Part shown: in pieces, positions 46,549 through 55,479 of the stretch
Numbering within the stretch: the stretch's first letter is position 1
Layout of the letters: the number at the start of each line of letters is the position of its first letter
NCBI RefSeq assembly: GCF_900111815.1
Contig: NZ_LT630004.1
Span: 967,671-1,031,670 of the forward strand
From: Bacillus massilinigeriensis
Lineage (GTDB): Bacteria; Bacillota; Bacilli; Bacillales; Cytobacillaceae
Length of the DNA stretch: 64,000 nt
Reading direction: 5' to 3'
The notes under the pieces: generated by a model
Databases searched by the model: none
The model's input: only the letters and a program-made list of their open reading frames with translations
What the model was told of the DNA's origin: nothing
Made by a program: the position numbers and the translations under genes

Positions 46549-46582
46549 AAAAAACAGGCGGGGTCCAATTTGGACCCCGCCT
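46549..46582 (-). terminator. speA terminator
   Basis: Perfect stem GGCGGGGTCC / GGACCCCGCC with a short A/T loop, followed on the minus strand by TGTTTTTTATAG. It faces the SR1 terminator tail to tail. Confidence 0.9.
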
Positions 46583-46588
46583 GCCGCT

Positions 46589-48067
46589 TTATCTAATTGC
46601 TTTATGCTCTTTTATGACCCGAATCATCTTTAACTCTGCATCTTCTGGTCCTTGTACTGGTAGTCCTGCTTCCATGTTCATTTTAATGTAGCTAAGGTTA
46701 TCAGCTGTGATAATTTCACCAGGAATGAAAATTGGTATTCCTGGTGGGTAGACCATTACAAATTCTGCTATAATTCTGCCCACTGATTCGTCGAGCGGAA
46801 TCACTTCCGTATCAGCGTAAAAGGCATCCCTAGGTGTAAGAGCCAATAATGGAATGTCAGGGAGTACCACTTGGACATGCTTTTTCTCAGCAGTTGCATG
46901 GAACGTCTCTGAAAGATGCTTTAGGGCATGAACAAGTGCTTCTCCTTCGGCATCTGTATCTCCAGGAGTAATGATGCAAAGAACATTATAAAGATCAGAG
47001 AGCTCTACTTCGATATTATGGTACCGACGAAGCCATTTCTCTGCTTCGTATCCAGATATCCCTAGGTCTTTCACAGATATAATCAGCTTTGTCGGATCAT
47101 AGTCAAAAGTTGCCTGCGTTCCGAGAATGTCCTCTCCCACACAAAAGAGGTGCTGGATGCTATTAATTTCCTTGCGCAGATTCTTCGCAAGAGTAATCGC
47201 TTTGTCAATCAATTCGCGCCCTTCAGTAACAAGCCTCCTTCTTGCAACGTCCAATGAAGCTAGAAGAAGGTATGATGTGGAAGTTGTTGTCAGCATGCTG
47301 AGAATTGATTGCACTCTTTTATGGGAAACGAGACCTTCCTTAACATTTAGGATGGAGCTTTGGGTCATCGATCCACCGAGCTTATGAACGCTTGTTGCAG
47401 CCATATCAGCACCTGCCTGCATTGCAGATAACGGAAGTTCATCATGGAAATGAATATGAACACCGTGAGCTTCGTCCACAAGAACAGGTATATCATAAGA
47501 GTGGGCAATGTCTACAATCTTTTTCAAATCTGCACAGTAGCCGAAATAGGTCGGGTTAATCACAAGCACGCCTTTTGCATCAGGATGCTGCTCGAGTGCC
47601 TTTTCAACGGAATCGGTAGTAATCCCGTGAGAGATACCAAGGTTCTCATCTATTTGCGGATGGATGAATACTGGAACAGCTCCGGAAAATACAATGGCTG
47701 ACATAACTGACTTATGAACGTTCCTAGGGACGATAATTTTATCTCCGGGCCCGCATACTGTCATGATCATGGCAATGATTGCGCCGCTTGTACCTTGAAC
47801 AGAGAAAAACGTGTGATCCGCTGAGAATGCTTCTGCAGCAAGACGCTGTGCTTCCATAATCATCCCTTTCGGGGAATGCAGGTCATCAAGAGGCCCAATA
47901 TTGATCAAATCGATGGAAAGCGCATTATCGCCAATGAATTGTCTGAATTCAGGATCAATGCCGCTTCCTTTTTTATGTCCGGGTATATGGAATTGGACCG
48001 GATTGCGTTTTGCATGTTCTAACAGTCCGCTGAATAACGGTGTATCGTATTGTGACAAAACATTCAC
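46589..48067 (-). CDS. speA: Arginine decarboxylase (SpeA), PLP fold type I
   Basis: A 492-residue enzyme of the Orn/Lys/Arg decarboxylase group, which makes agmatine for polyamine synthesis. The cofactor lysine lies in TSVHKLGGSMTQSS, the PLP-aspartate in VDEAHGVHIHFHD, and the N-terminus contains QFHIPGHKKGSGIDPEFR. The C-terminal domain is the short Bacillus type. Assignment to arginine rather than lysine follows B. subtilis SpeA and the SR1 neighbourhood. In B. subtilis speA has the same strand as SR1; here it is turned around. Confidence 0.88.
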   Translation of the reverse strand: MNVLSQYDTPLFSGLLEHAKRNPVQFHIPGHKKGSGIDPEFRQFIGDNALSIDLINIGPLDDLHSPKGMIMEAQRLAAEAFSADHTFFSVQGTSGAIIAMIMTVCGPGDKIIVPRNVHKSVMSAIVFSGAVPVFIHPQIDENLGISHGITTDSVEKALEQHPDAKGVLVINPTYFGYCADLKKIVDIAHSYDIPVLVDEAHGVHIHFHDELPLSAMQAGADMAATSVHKLGGSMTQSSILNVKEGLVSHKRVQSILSMLTTTSTSYLLLASLDVARRRLVTEGRELIDKAITLAKNLRKEINSIQHLFCVGEDILGTQATFDYDPTKLIISVKDLGISGYEAEKWLRRYHNIEVELSDLYNVLCIITPGDTDAEGEALVHALKHLSETFHATAEKKHVQVVLPDIPLLALTPRDAFYADTEVIPLDESVGRIIAEFVMVYPPGIPIFIPGEIITADNLSYIKMNMEAGLPVQGPEDAELKMIRVIKEHKAIR

Positions 48068-48269
48068 ACCCTTTTTTATTGATAAAATCTATTCCAGAAT
48101 AATTGTAAAACAATTGAATTATAGCACTATTCATACCCATTGCATAGATTTTTCATTACAAAATCCGATAATGTTTTACATTAAATTTACCTATAAGGCG
48201 AATAAAGGAGTTGATTATCCTTGAGGCGAATAAATCAAAAAGATGAATATTTATTAAGGAGATGACACG

Positions 48270-49226
48270 ATGAATTGGAATACGAAGGTGACAGAGTTAT
48301 TGGGAATTCAGTTTCCTATTATACAAGGAGGGCTTGCTTATCTCGCGTATGCGGAACTTGCATCAGCGGTTTCGAACGCAGGCGGGCTCGGTCAAATAAC
48401 AGCCATGTCTCTTCCAAGTCCTGAAGCTCTCAGGGAGGAAATAAAGAAAGTTAAAACAATGACGGATAAGCCGTTTGGAGTTAACTTTGCCATCGGTCAA
48501 CATGGAAAACTATTTACTCATTACCTTGAAGTAGCGATAGAAGAAACGGTTCCGGTTGTAACAATGACAGGAGGTAATCCGGAGCCAATCTTTAGGCAGC
48601 TTGAGGGAAGCGATATAAAAAAGCTAGTGCTGGTAGCGGCAAAAAGGCAAGCGCAGAAAGCAGAAGAACTAGGTGCTGACGCTGTAATGGCAGTAGGGCA
48701 TGAAGGCGGCGGCCATCTTGGAAAGAATGACATTGGGACGATGGTTCTGATCCCATCCATTGTTGACGCAGTGAGCATTCCTGTCATCGCTTCTGGCGGT
48801 ATTGGTGACGGGAGAGGGTTGATGGCTGCGATGAGTCTTGGCGCCGAAGGAATTGAAATGGGAACAAGGTTCATTGCAACAAAAGAATGTGTACATGCAG
48901 TGCAAGATTACAAAGAGAAACTGATAAATGGGACTGAGAATGATACCGTGGTTATCAAAAAGACATTAGGATCGCCTGCAAGAGCTATTGCAAACAGTCA
49001 TACAGAAAGAATTTTAGAGGTAGAAAAAGCTGGAGGCGGATACGAAGCGTTAAGGGATATGATTAGTGGTGAAGCCAACAGAAAGTATATTTATAGCGGT
49101 GACCAGGAAAATGGATTTGCTTGGGCTGGGCAGGTAATGGGTTTGATCAAGGATATTCCTTCTGTGGATGAACTCCTTGCTAGAATAATGAAAGAAGCTG
49201 AACTCATCAGGAATAGATGGGTGTAA
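48270..49226 (+). CDS. Nitronate monooxygenase / FabK-like flavoenzyme
   Basis: A 318-residue FMN-binding TIM-barrel enzyme. The start TELLGIQFPIIQGGLAYLAY and the segments GVNFAIGQHGK, VGHEGGGHLGKND, and VIASGGIGDGRGLMAAMSLG place it in the 2-nitropropane dioxygenase family. The family includes class II nitronate monooxygenases and FabK enoyl-ACP reductases; which activity applies cannot be told here. AAGGAGATG precedes the ATG. It is not part of the B. subtilis order and seems inserted between speA and yktA. Confidence 0.85.
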   Translation: MNWNTKVTELLGIQFPIIQGGLAYLAYAELASAVSNAGGLGQITAMSLPSPEALREEIKKVKTMTDKPFGVNFAIGQHGKLFTHYLEVAIEETVPVVTMTGGNPEPIFRQLEGSDIKKLVLVAAKRQAQKAEELGADAVMAVGHEGGGHLGKNDIGTMVLIPSIVDAVSIPVIASGGIGDGRGLMAAMSLGAEGIEMGTRFIATKECVHAVQDYKEKLINGTENDTVVIKKTLGSPARAIANSHTERILEVEKAGGGYEALRDMISGEANRKYIYSGDQENGFAWAGQVMGLIKDIPSVDELLARIMKEAELIRNRWV

Positions 49227-49297
49227 AAACAGTTATGGTTGTAATAATAGTTCTGGGGAGTTAAAATCAACAGGGATTTCTATGAAGAGGTGAGGTA

Positions 49298-49570
49298 ATG
49301 GAGTATCAATATCCTATTGATTATACTTGGAGCACGGAGGAAATAATCGATGCTGTTCATTTTTTCGAATGCGTTGAAACCGCGTATGAAAAAGGGATTG
49401 CGAGGATCGAGCTTTTGGATGCTTACCGGAGATTTAAGGAAATTGTCCCTGGGAAAGCCCAAGAAAAAACGATATGCAATGAATTCGAGGCGGCAAGCGG
49501 CTACTCCACATACAGGACAGTACAAGCAGCAAAAGCGGCTGCAGATGAGACTACAATTAAAATGAAATAA
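49298..49570 (+). CDS. yktA: YktA, UPF0223 family
   Basis: A 90-residue acidic helical protein. MEYQYPIDYTWSTEEIIDAV and YRRFKEIVPGKAQEKTICNEFE-like segments identify the UPF0223 family (YktA), known by structure as a small helical bundle and without function. GAGGTGAGG precedes the ATG. It ends at the terminator at 49573 and faces yktB. Confidence 0.88.
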   Translation: MEYQYPIDYTWSTEEIIDAVHFFECVETAYEKGIARIELLDAYRRFKEIVPGKAQEKTICNEFEAASGYSTYRTVQAAKAAADETTIKMK

Positions 49571-49572
49571 CG

Positions 49573-49608
49573 ATAAAAAACCGGGCGCCATGTGCTCCGG
49601 TTTTTTTT
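49573..49608. terminator. yktA terminator
   Basis: Stem AAAAAACCGG / CCGGTTTTTT with a 12-base loop; T run on the plus strand. Confidence 0.75.
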
Positions 49609-49674
49609 GTGGAAATGGTTATTTTATTAAATAAATAGCGATGTTAAATGACATTTATATAGTGTTTGCAAGGT

Positions 49675-50295
49675 TTATGCCAATTTATATAGGGGTATTA
49701 AAATTCTAAACACAGAATCAATCTTTTCTAAAAGTTCATCAGCACCCATTGCCACAGCTTTGCATCGAGGAATATGGAAGCCGCAAAGAATCTCAGCCTT
49801 TTTGATGGACTGCAGCCTTGAAAACATTCTTTGTAAATCTGCTTTTTCCAGGCTGCTGTGGGGATGGCCCTCTGGTTTTGCATGATCACTTGACCAGACG
49901 AAGTCAGACGGTATTGAGTCTATGATGAAATCAATATTTTTTTCAAGACACTCGCCGAACTGGTGCTTGTTTGGGGCTTCATAAATTACTGCGAACCAAA
50001 TGAAAAGATGGGTCTCCCAAAGTCCGATTTGGAAATGGGGCATCATTTTATAGCCGCGCGGGTTTGCCGCAAAGGCAACCCAAGTATCATTTGGAGGATT
50101 GATCTTTCTTCTTGCATGCTTTGCTACATGAGGAAACATTTCATCGCCAGTTAAGGATGAAAGAGTAGGGGCGATGTGCTCTCCAAGAGCCTCAAGCTTC
50201 GGTCGTACTGTCTCTTTTAATGCTCTCATTCTTTCATCCAATCCATCTATCGTAAATACGTTGAAATCTGTGTCAGTAAAACCATTGAATGGCAT
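49675..50295 (-). CDS. yktB: YktB, UPF0637 family
   Basis: A 206-residue soluble protein. [40 protein letters not shown] and [20 protein letters not shown] identify the UPF0637 family. A structure of a relative is known but not a function. GGGAGGT lies before the ATG. Convergent with yktA, as in B. subtilis where both lie together. Confidence 0.88.
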   Translation of the reverse strand: MPFNGFTDTDFNVFTIDGLDERMRALKETVRPKLEALGEHIAPTLSSLTGDEMFPHVAKHARRKINPPNDTWVAFAANPRGYKMMPHFQIGLWETHLFIWFAVIYEAPNKHQFGECLEKNIDFIIDSIPSDFVWSSDHAKPEGHPHSSLEKADLQRMFSRLQSIKKAEILCGFHIPRCKAVAMGADELLEKIDSVFRILIPLYKLA

Positions 50296-50455
50296 GTATG
50301 TTACCTCCCGTTCACTTTGTCAAACATTGTAGCAAAAAAGTGGCGGGTAGTGAAGTTTTCTGTTTCGAATGGGTGTTTGCACATATTTGTTACGTTGATC
50401 TCTCAAGGTTCATATGATAATAAAAAATTCATTAATCCTAAAGGAGTGCTTAATA

Positions 50456-50650
50456 TTGAAACAGTTAATCAATACAACGAGAAAGAAAAATGTCGACCAG
50501 CAGAAAACCGCCGTCTTGAAACTGGAAATGGACTATGAGCTAGCGACATTATTCGATGCAATGAAAACCTCTGATAAGCGACAGGTAAAAGAAAGTAAAC
50601 AAAAACTAGAAAAAATCCGCCAAGAATTAGTGAAGCTGAAAGCTCTGTAA
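50456..50650 (+). CDS. ykzI: YkzI-like small protein
   Basis: A 64-residue highly charged helical protein, LKQLINTTRKKNVDQQKTAV and then LKLEMDYELATLFDAMKTSD. It starts with TTG at 50456 behind AAGGAGTG. Position between yktB and the inositol phosphatase gene and its size match ykzI of B. subtilis. The C-terminal 30 residues (KRQVKESKQKLEKIRQELVK) look like a coiled coil. No function known. Confidence 0.75.
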   Translation: MKQLINTTRKKNVDQQKTAVLKLEMDYELATLFDAMKTSDKRQVKESKQKLEKIRQELVKLKAL

Positions 50651-50840
50651 ATCTGTAGCATAAAAATGAAGAAGAAGGAAAATATAAAATGAAAAATAAT
50701 TAAGACGGACTCCTCAAACAAAATAGGAGTTCGTTTGCTGTTTGGTTTGAAAAGGGAATTGCTTGTATGCATAGTGTTTTTCCATTAAGCTGATAGTAAA
50801 CGGTAATCAAGCATTACAACGTAGCATGCGGAGGGTAATG

Positions 50841-51644
50841 ATGAATAATAGCATAGCAGAAATCAATACATATGCCAAAAAATGGGTTTTGGCTGCAGGG
50901 GAAAGGATAAAAGAGTCCTTTTCCAAGACGCTCGATATCCAGGCAAAATCCAATCCTAATGACCTTGTGACGAACATAGATAAAGAAACAGAGCAGTTTT
51001 TGATCGGCAAAATAAAAGAAACCTTCCCTTCCCATAGGATACTTGGAGAAGAAGGTTTCGGTGATAAATTAATGGATCTTTCTGGCGTAGTATGGATAAT
51101 TGATCCCATAGACGGTACCATGAATTTCATCCATCAGCAACGGAACTTCGCTATTTCCGTCGGTATATACATCGATGGGGAAGGAATAATTGGACTGATA
51201 TACGATGTCGCCCATGATGAACTGTATCATGTTGTTAAGGGACAGGGAGTATATATGAACGAGAAAGAACTTCCTGAGTTAAGGGAGCGGAAGGTTTCTG
51301 AGTCCATTATCGCTTTAAATGCTACATGGGTGACAGAAAACAGAAGACTTAAACCCGAATTACTCGCTCCGCTTGTGAGAAATGTAAGAGGGACGCGTTC
51401 ATATGGCTCTGCAGCAATGGAACTTGTATACGTAGCAACAGGACGTCTCGATGCTTATATTACGCCGCGTCTTGCGCCATGGGATATTGCAGCTGGAATT
51501 CTGATGGTAAAGGAACTTGGTGGCATTGCTACTGATTTAAGAGGAAAGTCTCTGAATTTGATAAAAGAGAATTCAGTACTTGTTACTGCTCCTGGGCTGC
51601 ACCAAGAAATATTAGGCGGATACTTAAAAGACGGCAACTGGTAA
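50841..51644 (+). CDS. suhB: Inositol-1-monophosphatase family phosphatase (YktC/SuhB)
   Basis: A 267-residue Mg-dependent phosphatase. Metal-binding motifs are GEEGFGD, WIIDPIDGTMNFIH (the two aspartates and threonine), and WDIAAGILMVKE near the C-terminus. In B. subtilis the homologue YktC dephosphorylates inositol phosphates; members may also use NADP or other sugar phosphates. The ATG at 50841 lies five bases after GGAGGG and is preferred over those at 50826 and 50838. Its own terminator follows. Confidence 0.93.
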   Translation: MNNSIAEINTYAKKWVLAAGERIKESFSKTLDIQAKSNPNDLVTNIDKETEQFLIGKIKETFPSHRILGEEGFGDKLMDLSGVVWIIDPIDGTMNFIHQQRNFAISVGIYIDGEGIIGLIYDVAHDELYHVVKGQGVYMNEKELPELRERKVSESIIALNATWVTENRRLKPELLAPLVRNVRGTRSYGSAAMELVYVATGRLDAYITPRLAPWDIAAGILMVKELGGIATDLRGKSLNLIKENSVLVTAPGLHQEILGGYLKDGNW

Positions 51645-51682
51645 AAAACATGAAATTACATTATGTTATAGAAGCATAAACA

Positions 51683-51723
51683 AAGGGCACCACAGCTGAG
51701 TGCTGTTGTGCCCTTACTTTTTT
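51683..51723. terminator. suhB terminator
   Basis: Stem AAGGGCACCACAGC / GCTGTTGTGCCCTT with one wobble, a TGAGT loop and a T-rich tail facing ylaF. Confidence 0.85.
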
Positions 51724-51733
51724 GACGATTAGA

Positions 51734-51919
51734 TTAAAGCTTGCCGCTTTCTCTTCTTTTCTTTTTTGTTTTGAAGCCGTATCCCATTACTGCAATCAGC
51801 CCGATGATAGATAAAATCACGCCTGTCAAACTGTCTTCTGCAATAGAAATACCGATTCCCATCATGCATACTGCTGAGAGAATTGCAAAGCCAAGAAAAA
51901 TCCACTGGATGTTTTTCAT
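51734..51919 (-). CDS. ylaF: YlaF, small two-helix membrane protein
   Basis: A 61-residue protein with two membrane helices (IQWIFLGFAILSAVCMMGIG and LTGVILSIIGLIAVMGYG) and a basic tail KTKKKRRESGKL that would stay in the cytoplasm. It is the DUF5325 (YlaF) family, found before typA in Bacillus. AGGAGGC precedes the ATG. Function unknown. Confidence 0.85.
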   Translation of the reverse strand: MKNIQWIFLGFAILSAVCMMGIGISIAEDSLTGVILSIIGLIAVMGYGFKTKKKRRESGKL

Positions 51920-51982
51920 TGTAAATGAGCCTCCTTATCGCGCTTGATCCTCACACTAATAGCATTGTACATCAAAATGATT

Positions 51983-52011
51983 TTAAGTTTCCATACTAAT
52001 TATGCTATAAT
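51983..52011 (+). promoter_or_regulatory. Promoter of typA with extended -10
   Basis: TGCTATAAT at 52003-52011 is a perfect extended -10 element; the -35 at 51983 (TTAAGT) is poor. It lies about 55 bases before the typA start. Confidence 0.5.
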
Positions 52012-52067
52012 AATTAGGTTGTAAAAAAGTTGATAATATTTTTAAGATAAAGTCAGGAGTGACGTTT

Positions 52068-53903
52068 TTGAAACGAAGAGAAAATATCAGGAATATCGCC
52101 ATCATTGCACACGTTGATCATGGTAAGACAACCCTTGTGGATCAGCTGCTAAAGCAATCAGGCACCTTCCGAGCCAATGAGAGTGTGGAAGAGCGGGCGA
52201 TGGATTCAAACGATCTCGAAAGGGAACGCGGAATTACCATCCTAGCCAAAAATACCGCGATTCAATATAAAGACACAAGGATCAACATCCTCGATACGCC
52301 AGGCCACGCCGACTTCGGGGGTGAAGTGGAACGTATCATGAAAATGGTGGATGGCGTATTGCTTGTTGTTGATGCATACGAGGGCTGCATGCCGCAGACC
52401 CGGTTTGTACTGAAAAAAGCGTTGGAGCAACAACTGACACCAATCGTTGTTGTAAACAAAATCGACCGCGATTTTGCTCGTCCTGCAGAAGTCATTGACG
52501 AAGTCATTGATTTATTTATTGAGTTGGGAGCAGATGAAGAACAGCTTGAATTTCCAGTTATCTATGCTTCTGCCATCAATGGAACAGCTAGCATTACACC
52601 AGAAAAACAAGATGAAAATATGCAGTCTCTGTACGAGGCTATCATTGACCATATTCCAACACCTATTGATAATAAGGAAGAGCCTTTGCAATTCCAAGTG
52701 GCTCTTCTCGATTACAGTGATTACGTCGGCAGAATTGGAATTGGACGTGTGTTCCGCGGTACAATGAAGGTAGGCCAGCAAGTTGCTTTAATGAAGCTTG
52801 ATGGAACGGTCAAACCATTCAGGGTAACAAAAATGTTCGGTTTCTTCGGCTTGAAGCGCCTTGAAATCGAAGAAGCTCAAGCAGGCGATTTGATTGCCGT
52901 ATCCGGTATGGAGGATATCAATGTTGGGGAGACTGTTTGTCCGATTGAACATCAGGATGCACTTCCAATTCTAAGGATAGATGAGCCAACCTTGCAAATG
53001 ACTTTCCTTGTAAATAACAGTCCTTTTGCTGGAAGGGAAGGAAAGTACCTTACATCAAGAAAGATCGAAGAGAGACTGCGTGCACAGCTTCAGACAGATG
53101 TGAGTCTGCGGGTAGAAAATACAGATTCTCCGGATGCATGGACTGTCTCAGGACGCGGGGAGCTTCACTTATCAGTCCTCATTGAAAACATGCGCCGTGA
53201 AGGCTACGAGCTCCAAGTCTCCAAGCCTGAAGTTATCGTAAAAGAAATTGACGGCGTTCGTTGCGAACCAGTCGAAAGGGTTCAAATTGATGTTCCGGAA
53301 GAGCATACTGGCTCTGTTATGGAATCCATTGGAGCTCGTAAAGGCGAAATGCTTGATATGGTCAACAATGGAAATGGACAAGTCAGGTTGATCTTTAATG
53401 TGCCTGCACGCGGGCTAATTGGATATACAACGGAGTTTTTGACGCTTACTAGGGGATACGGTATCATCAACCATACGTTTGATAGCTACCAGCCTATGCA
53501 GCAAGGTCAGGTTGGCGGAAGACGCCAAGGTGTCCTCGTCTCCATGGAAACCGGAAAAGCTTCCACGTATGGAATCATGCAAGTGGAAGACAGAGGAACT
53601 ATTTTTGTAGAGCCGGGCACAGAAATTTATGAAGGTATGATTGTTGGAGAACATACGCGTGAAAATGATATTACTGTCAATATCACGAAAGTAAAACACG
53701 CAACTAACATCCGATCAGCTAATAAAGATCAGACTTCTGTCATTAAGAAACCGCGCATCATGACACTTGAGGAATCGCTGGAGTACTTGAACGATGATGA
53801 ATACTGCGAAGTTACGCCAGAATCCATCAGACTTCGTAAGAAAATCCTTGATAAGAATGAACGCGAACGTTTCGCCAAGAAAAAGAAATACGCTGAACAA
53901 TAG
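52068..53903 (+). CDS. typA: TypA/BipA ribosome-associated GTPase
   Basis: A 611-residue translational GTPase involved in ribosome assembly and stress or cold adaptation. The G domain has AHVDHGKT (G1), RGITILAKN (G2), DTPGHADFGGEVE (G3) and NKIDR (G4). Domains II, III and V resemble EF-G, and the C-terminal TypA-specific domain contains RGLIGYTTEFLTLTRG. The TTG at 52068 lies eight bases after AGGAG and gives the family N-terminus MKRRENIRN; the GTG at 52059 is too close to that ribosome site. Confidence 0.97.
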   Translation: MKRRENIRNIAIIAHVDHGKTTLVDQLLKQSGTFRANESVEERAMDSNDLERERGITILAKNTAIQYKDTRINILDTPGHADFGGEVERIMKMVDGVLLVVDAYEGCMPQTRFVLKKALEQQLTPIVVVNKIDRDFARPAEVIDEVIDLFIELGADEEQLEFPVIYASAINGTASITPEKQDENMQSLYEAIIDHIPTPIDNKEEPLQFQVALLDYSDYVGRIGIGRVFRGTMKVGQQVALMKLDGTVKPFRVTKMFGFFGLKRLEIEEAQAGDLIAVSGMEDINVGETVCPIEHQDALPILRIDEPTLQMTFLVNNSPFAGREGKYLTSRKIEERLRAQLQTDVSLRVENTDSPDAWTVSGRGELHLSVLIENMRREGYELQVSKPEVIVKEIDGVRCEPVERVQIDVPEEHTGSVMESIGARKGEMLDMVNNGNGQVRLIFNVPARGLIGYTTEFLTLTRGYGIINHTFDSYQPMQQGQVGGRRQGVLVSMETGKASTYGIMQVEDRGTIFVEPGTEIYEGMIVGEHTRENDITVNITKVKHATNIRSANKDQTSVIKKPRIMTLEESLEYLNDDEYCEVTPESIRLRKKILDKNERERFAKKKKYAEQ

Positions 53904-53923
53904 GGGTATAAGGGGGAAATAAC

Positions 53924-54244
53924 ATGGATATTAGCCAGAGACTATCTTTTTTTGCTGCGCTGTACAAAGTGGACGAGCAGCCTGACGTGGGAATGTGGCT
54001 GTTGTATATTACGCTTGTAGGACTTTGCGTGATCGTTTATAAATTAGGGTTCGCAAGAAAATTGCCGCTGGGGAAATCCATTGTTATATATATCTTCCTT
54101 GCATTGGGCTGCCTTGTTCTAACTGCCCTCGGTGTATTCCTTCCAATTGGCGAAGGGCTTGTAGTAGCGGCTCTCATCCTCATCATATATAAAATTCGCT
54201 TGCATCAACAGAAGAAGCATGATGCTGGTGCAAGGCAGGGGTGA
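53924..54244 (+). CDS. ylaH: YlaH-like membrane protein
   Basis: A 106-residue protein with three membrane helices: [40 protein letters not shown] and [16 protein letters not shown]. The amphipathic N-terminus [20 protein letters not shown] is typical of YlaH. It follows typA by 20 bases behind AAGGGGG and is probably cotranscribed with it. Function unknown. Confidence 0.85.
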   Translation: MDISQRLSFFAALYKVDEQPDVGMWLLYITLVGLCVIVYKLGFARKLPLGKSIVIYIFLALGCLVLTALGVFLPIGEGLVVAALILIIYKIRLHQQKKHDAGARQG

Positions 54245-54252
54245 CTTAGTTC

Positions 54253-54543
54253 ATGAGGTCATTGCAGGATTCATTGTATAATTGGCTTACGATCAAGATT
54301 GTTAGCGATGCAAGGCCGGAAGACAAAGCAGCGAGAGAGACAGCGGAACTATTTGCCTCGATCCTTGCAGATGAGTATGGAGTTCGGTACCCGGAAATAA
54401 CAGTGGATGAAGAGCTATACTATGTCCAAGCAGTAAGCAAAGGGGAAGAGAAGAAGTACCGCTTCCCGCGTGAACTGGTTGAAGGCATGCTCTCTCAAAT
54501 CAACAATGAACCAGAAAAATATGTGAACTATCCAGAAGAATGA
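54253..54543 (+). CDS. Conserved-type hypothetical protein between ylaH and ylaI
   Basis: A 96-residue acidic soluble protein, MRSLQDSLYNWLTIKIVSDA onward. It contains DKAARETAELFASILADEYG and a C-terminal YRFPRELVEGMLSQINNEPE. It starts eight bases after ylaH and is almost certainly part of the typA-ylaH transcript. I cannot name a family. Confidence 0.65.
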   Translation: MRSLQDSLYNWLTIKIVSDARPEDKAARETAELFASILADEYGVRYPEITVDEELYYVQAVSKGEEKKYRFPRELVEGMLSQINNEPEKYVNYPEE

Positions 54544-54552
54544 GGATACAAA

Positions 54553-54590
54553 AGAAAACAGCCAAGAATTTTTCATGGCTGTTTTCTCTT
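54553..54590. terminator. Convergent terminator before ylaI
   Basis: Stem AGAAAACAGCCA / TGGCTGTTTTCT with an 11-base loop; A and T runs on both sides. Confidence 0.85.
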
Positions 54591-54790
54591 TACCATTCAT
54601 CTTCTTCTGTCCGTGAACGGTAAAGCTTAAAGTTACCTGTAGCAATCCTCTTTTGTGTTTTTTTTGCAATTCTTTCATGGCAAGAGTCACACATATATGT
54701 ATGTATCGGTCTGTTTCTCAGCCGTTTTGCAACAAGTGTATCATTTTCAATTGACTCTATTTCATCACATATTACACATTTAACCCTCAT
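54590..54790 (-). CDS. ylaI: YlaI, zinc-ribbon small protein
   Basis: A 66-residue protein with two CxxC pairs, in MRVKCVICDEIE and THYMCDSC-like YMCDSCHERI, which probably bind zinc. The family (DUF2197, YlaI) is Bacillaceae-specific and of unknown role; a nucleic acid or RNA polymerase contact would be speculation. The ATG at 54790 has GAGGTG six bases upstream; the GTG at 54799 is rejected. Confidence 0.85.
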   Translation of the reverse strand: MRVKCVICDEIESIENDTLVAKRLRNRPIHTYMCDSCHERIAKKTQKRIATGNFKLYRSRTEEDEW

Positions 54791-54959
54791 CGGTGTCACC
54801 TCAAGTCATGGTCAGTTTTATTAGCATTATATAGCAAAGGCAATTTGTTTACATTATAACATTGTTTTACCTAACTTTTCATGCATGTTGAAAAACATCA
54901 GGTTTGCCCTTGGGCGGGCAACGTAGTAAGATGATGATAAGTGTTAAGGAGGTAGGACA

Positions 54960-55415
54960 ATGGCAAACCAAGTTGAGAACAAGCTTATTAAACCTTTGTT
55001 CGATGAATTGCAAAAAGAGAGATTTGTCACAATTGCGACAGTCGACCATGTAACAGGGGGACCAAATGTAAGTGCAATCTCCTGGGTACTCGCAAAAGAC
55101 GAAGAAACAATCCTTTTTGCAGTGGACAATCGGTCGAGAATTGTTGAAAATATTAAAGTAAACAGCAGTGTGGTTATCAATCTGATTGCTAATGAATCGA
55201 CATATTCCATTGCTGGAAAGGCTAAACTCAAAAGTGATAGGTTAGAGGATGTTCCGCTAAAGTTGGCTCTTATTGAAATTGCCATTAGCGAAGTAAGAGA
55301 TGTTATGTTTTATGGTTCAAAAATTACTGTGAATCCAGAATATGATAAAACATATGACAAAGATGCTGCTGCAAGACTTGATAGGCAAGTGATGGACAGC
55401 ATGAGAAAAGCTTAA
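54960..55415 (+). CDS. Pyridoxamine 5'-phosphate oxidase-fold protein
   Basis: A 151-residue protein with the split-barrel FMN-binding fold. The N-terminal QKERFVTIATVDHVTGGPNV and ILFAVDNRSRIVENIK segments match the general stress protein 26 / PNPOx-like group. It lacks the full set of residues of true pyridoxine oxidase, so it may bind F420, FMN or haem and act in a reductive reaction. AAGGAGG precedes the ATG. It is inserted between ylaI and ylaJ relative to B. subtilis. Confidence 0.8.
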   Translation: MANQVENKLIKPLFDELQKERFVTIATVDHVTGGPNVSAISWVLAKDEETILFAVDNRSRIVENIKVNSSVVINLIANESTYSIAGKAKLKSDRLEDVPLKLALIEIAISEVRDVMFYGSKITVNPEYDKTYDKDAAARLDRQVMDSMRKA

Positions 55416-55424
55416 GCAGTATGA

Positions 55425-55467
55425 GAGGCTAATCAAAACGCAAGCGCTTTTGATTAGCCTCTTTTTC
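55425..55467. terminator. Convergent terminator before ylaJ
   Basis: Stem GAGGCTAATCAAAA / TTTTGATTAGCCTC with a CGCAAGCGC centre and TTTTT. Confidence 0.9.
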
Positions 55468-55479
55468 TTTATTTCGATA

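Larger units (their letters stand above)
46327..46550 (+). ncRNA. sr1: SR1, dual-function regulatory RNA
   Basis: A transcript of about 220 bases is predicted from the promoter at 46292-46320 to the terminator at 46515-46544, close to the 205 bases of B. subtilis SR1. It lies between the pdh region and speA, as in B. subtilis, has two CcpN boxes, and encodes the SR1P peptide. The known RNA base-pairs with ahrC mRNA (arginine catabolic activator) to block its translation, and acts as mRNA for SR1P. A cre-like core AAGCGCTT lies just after the start at 46334-46347 (12 of 14). Start site is estimated. Confidence 0.75.
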
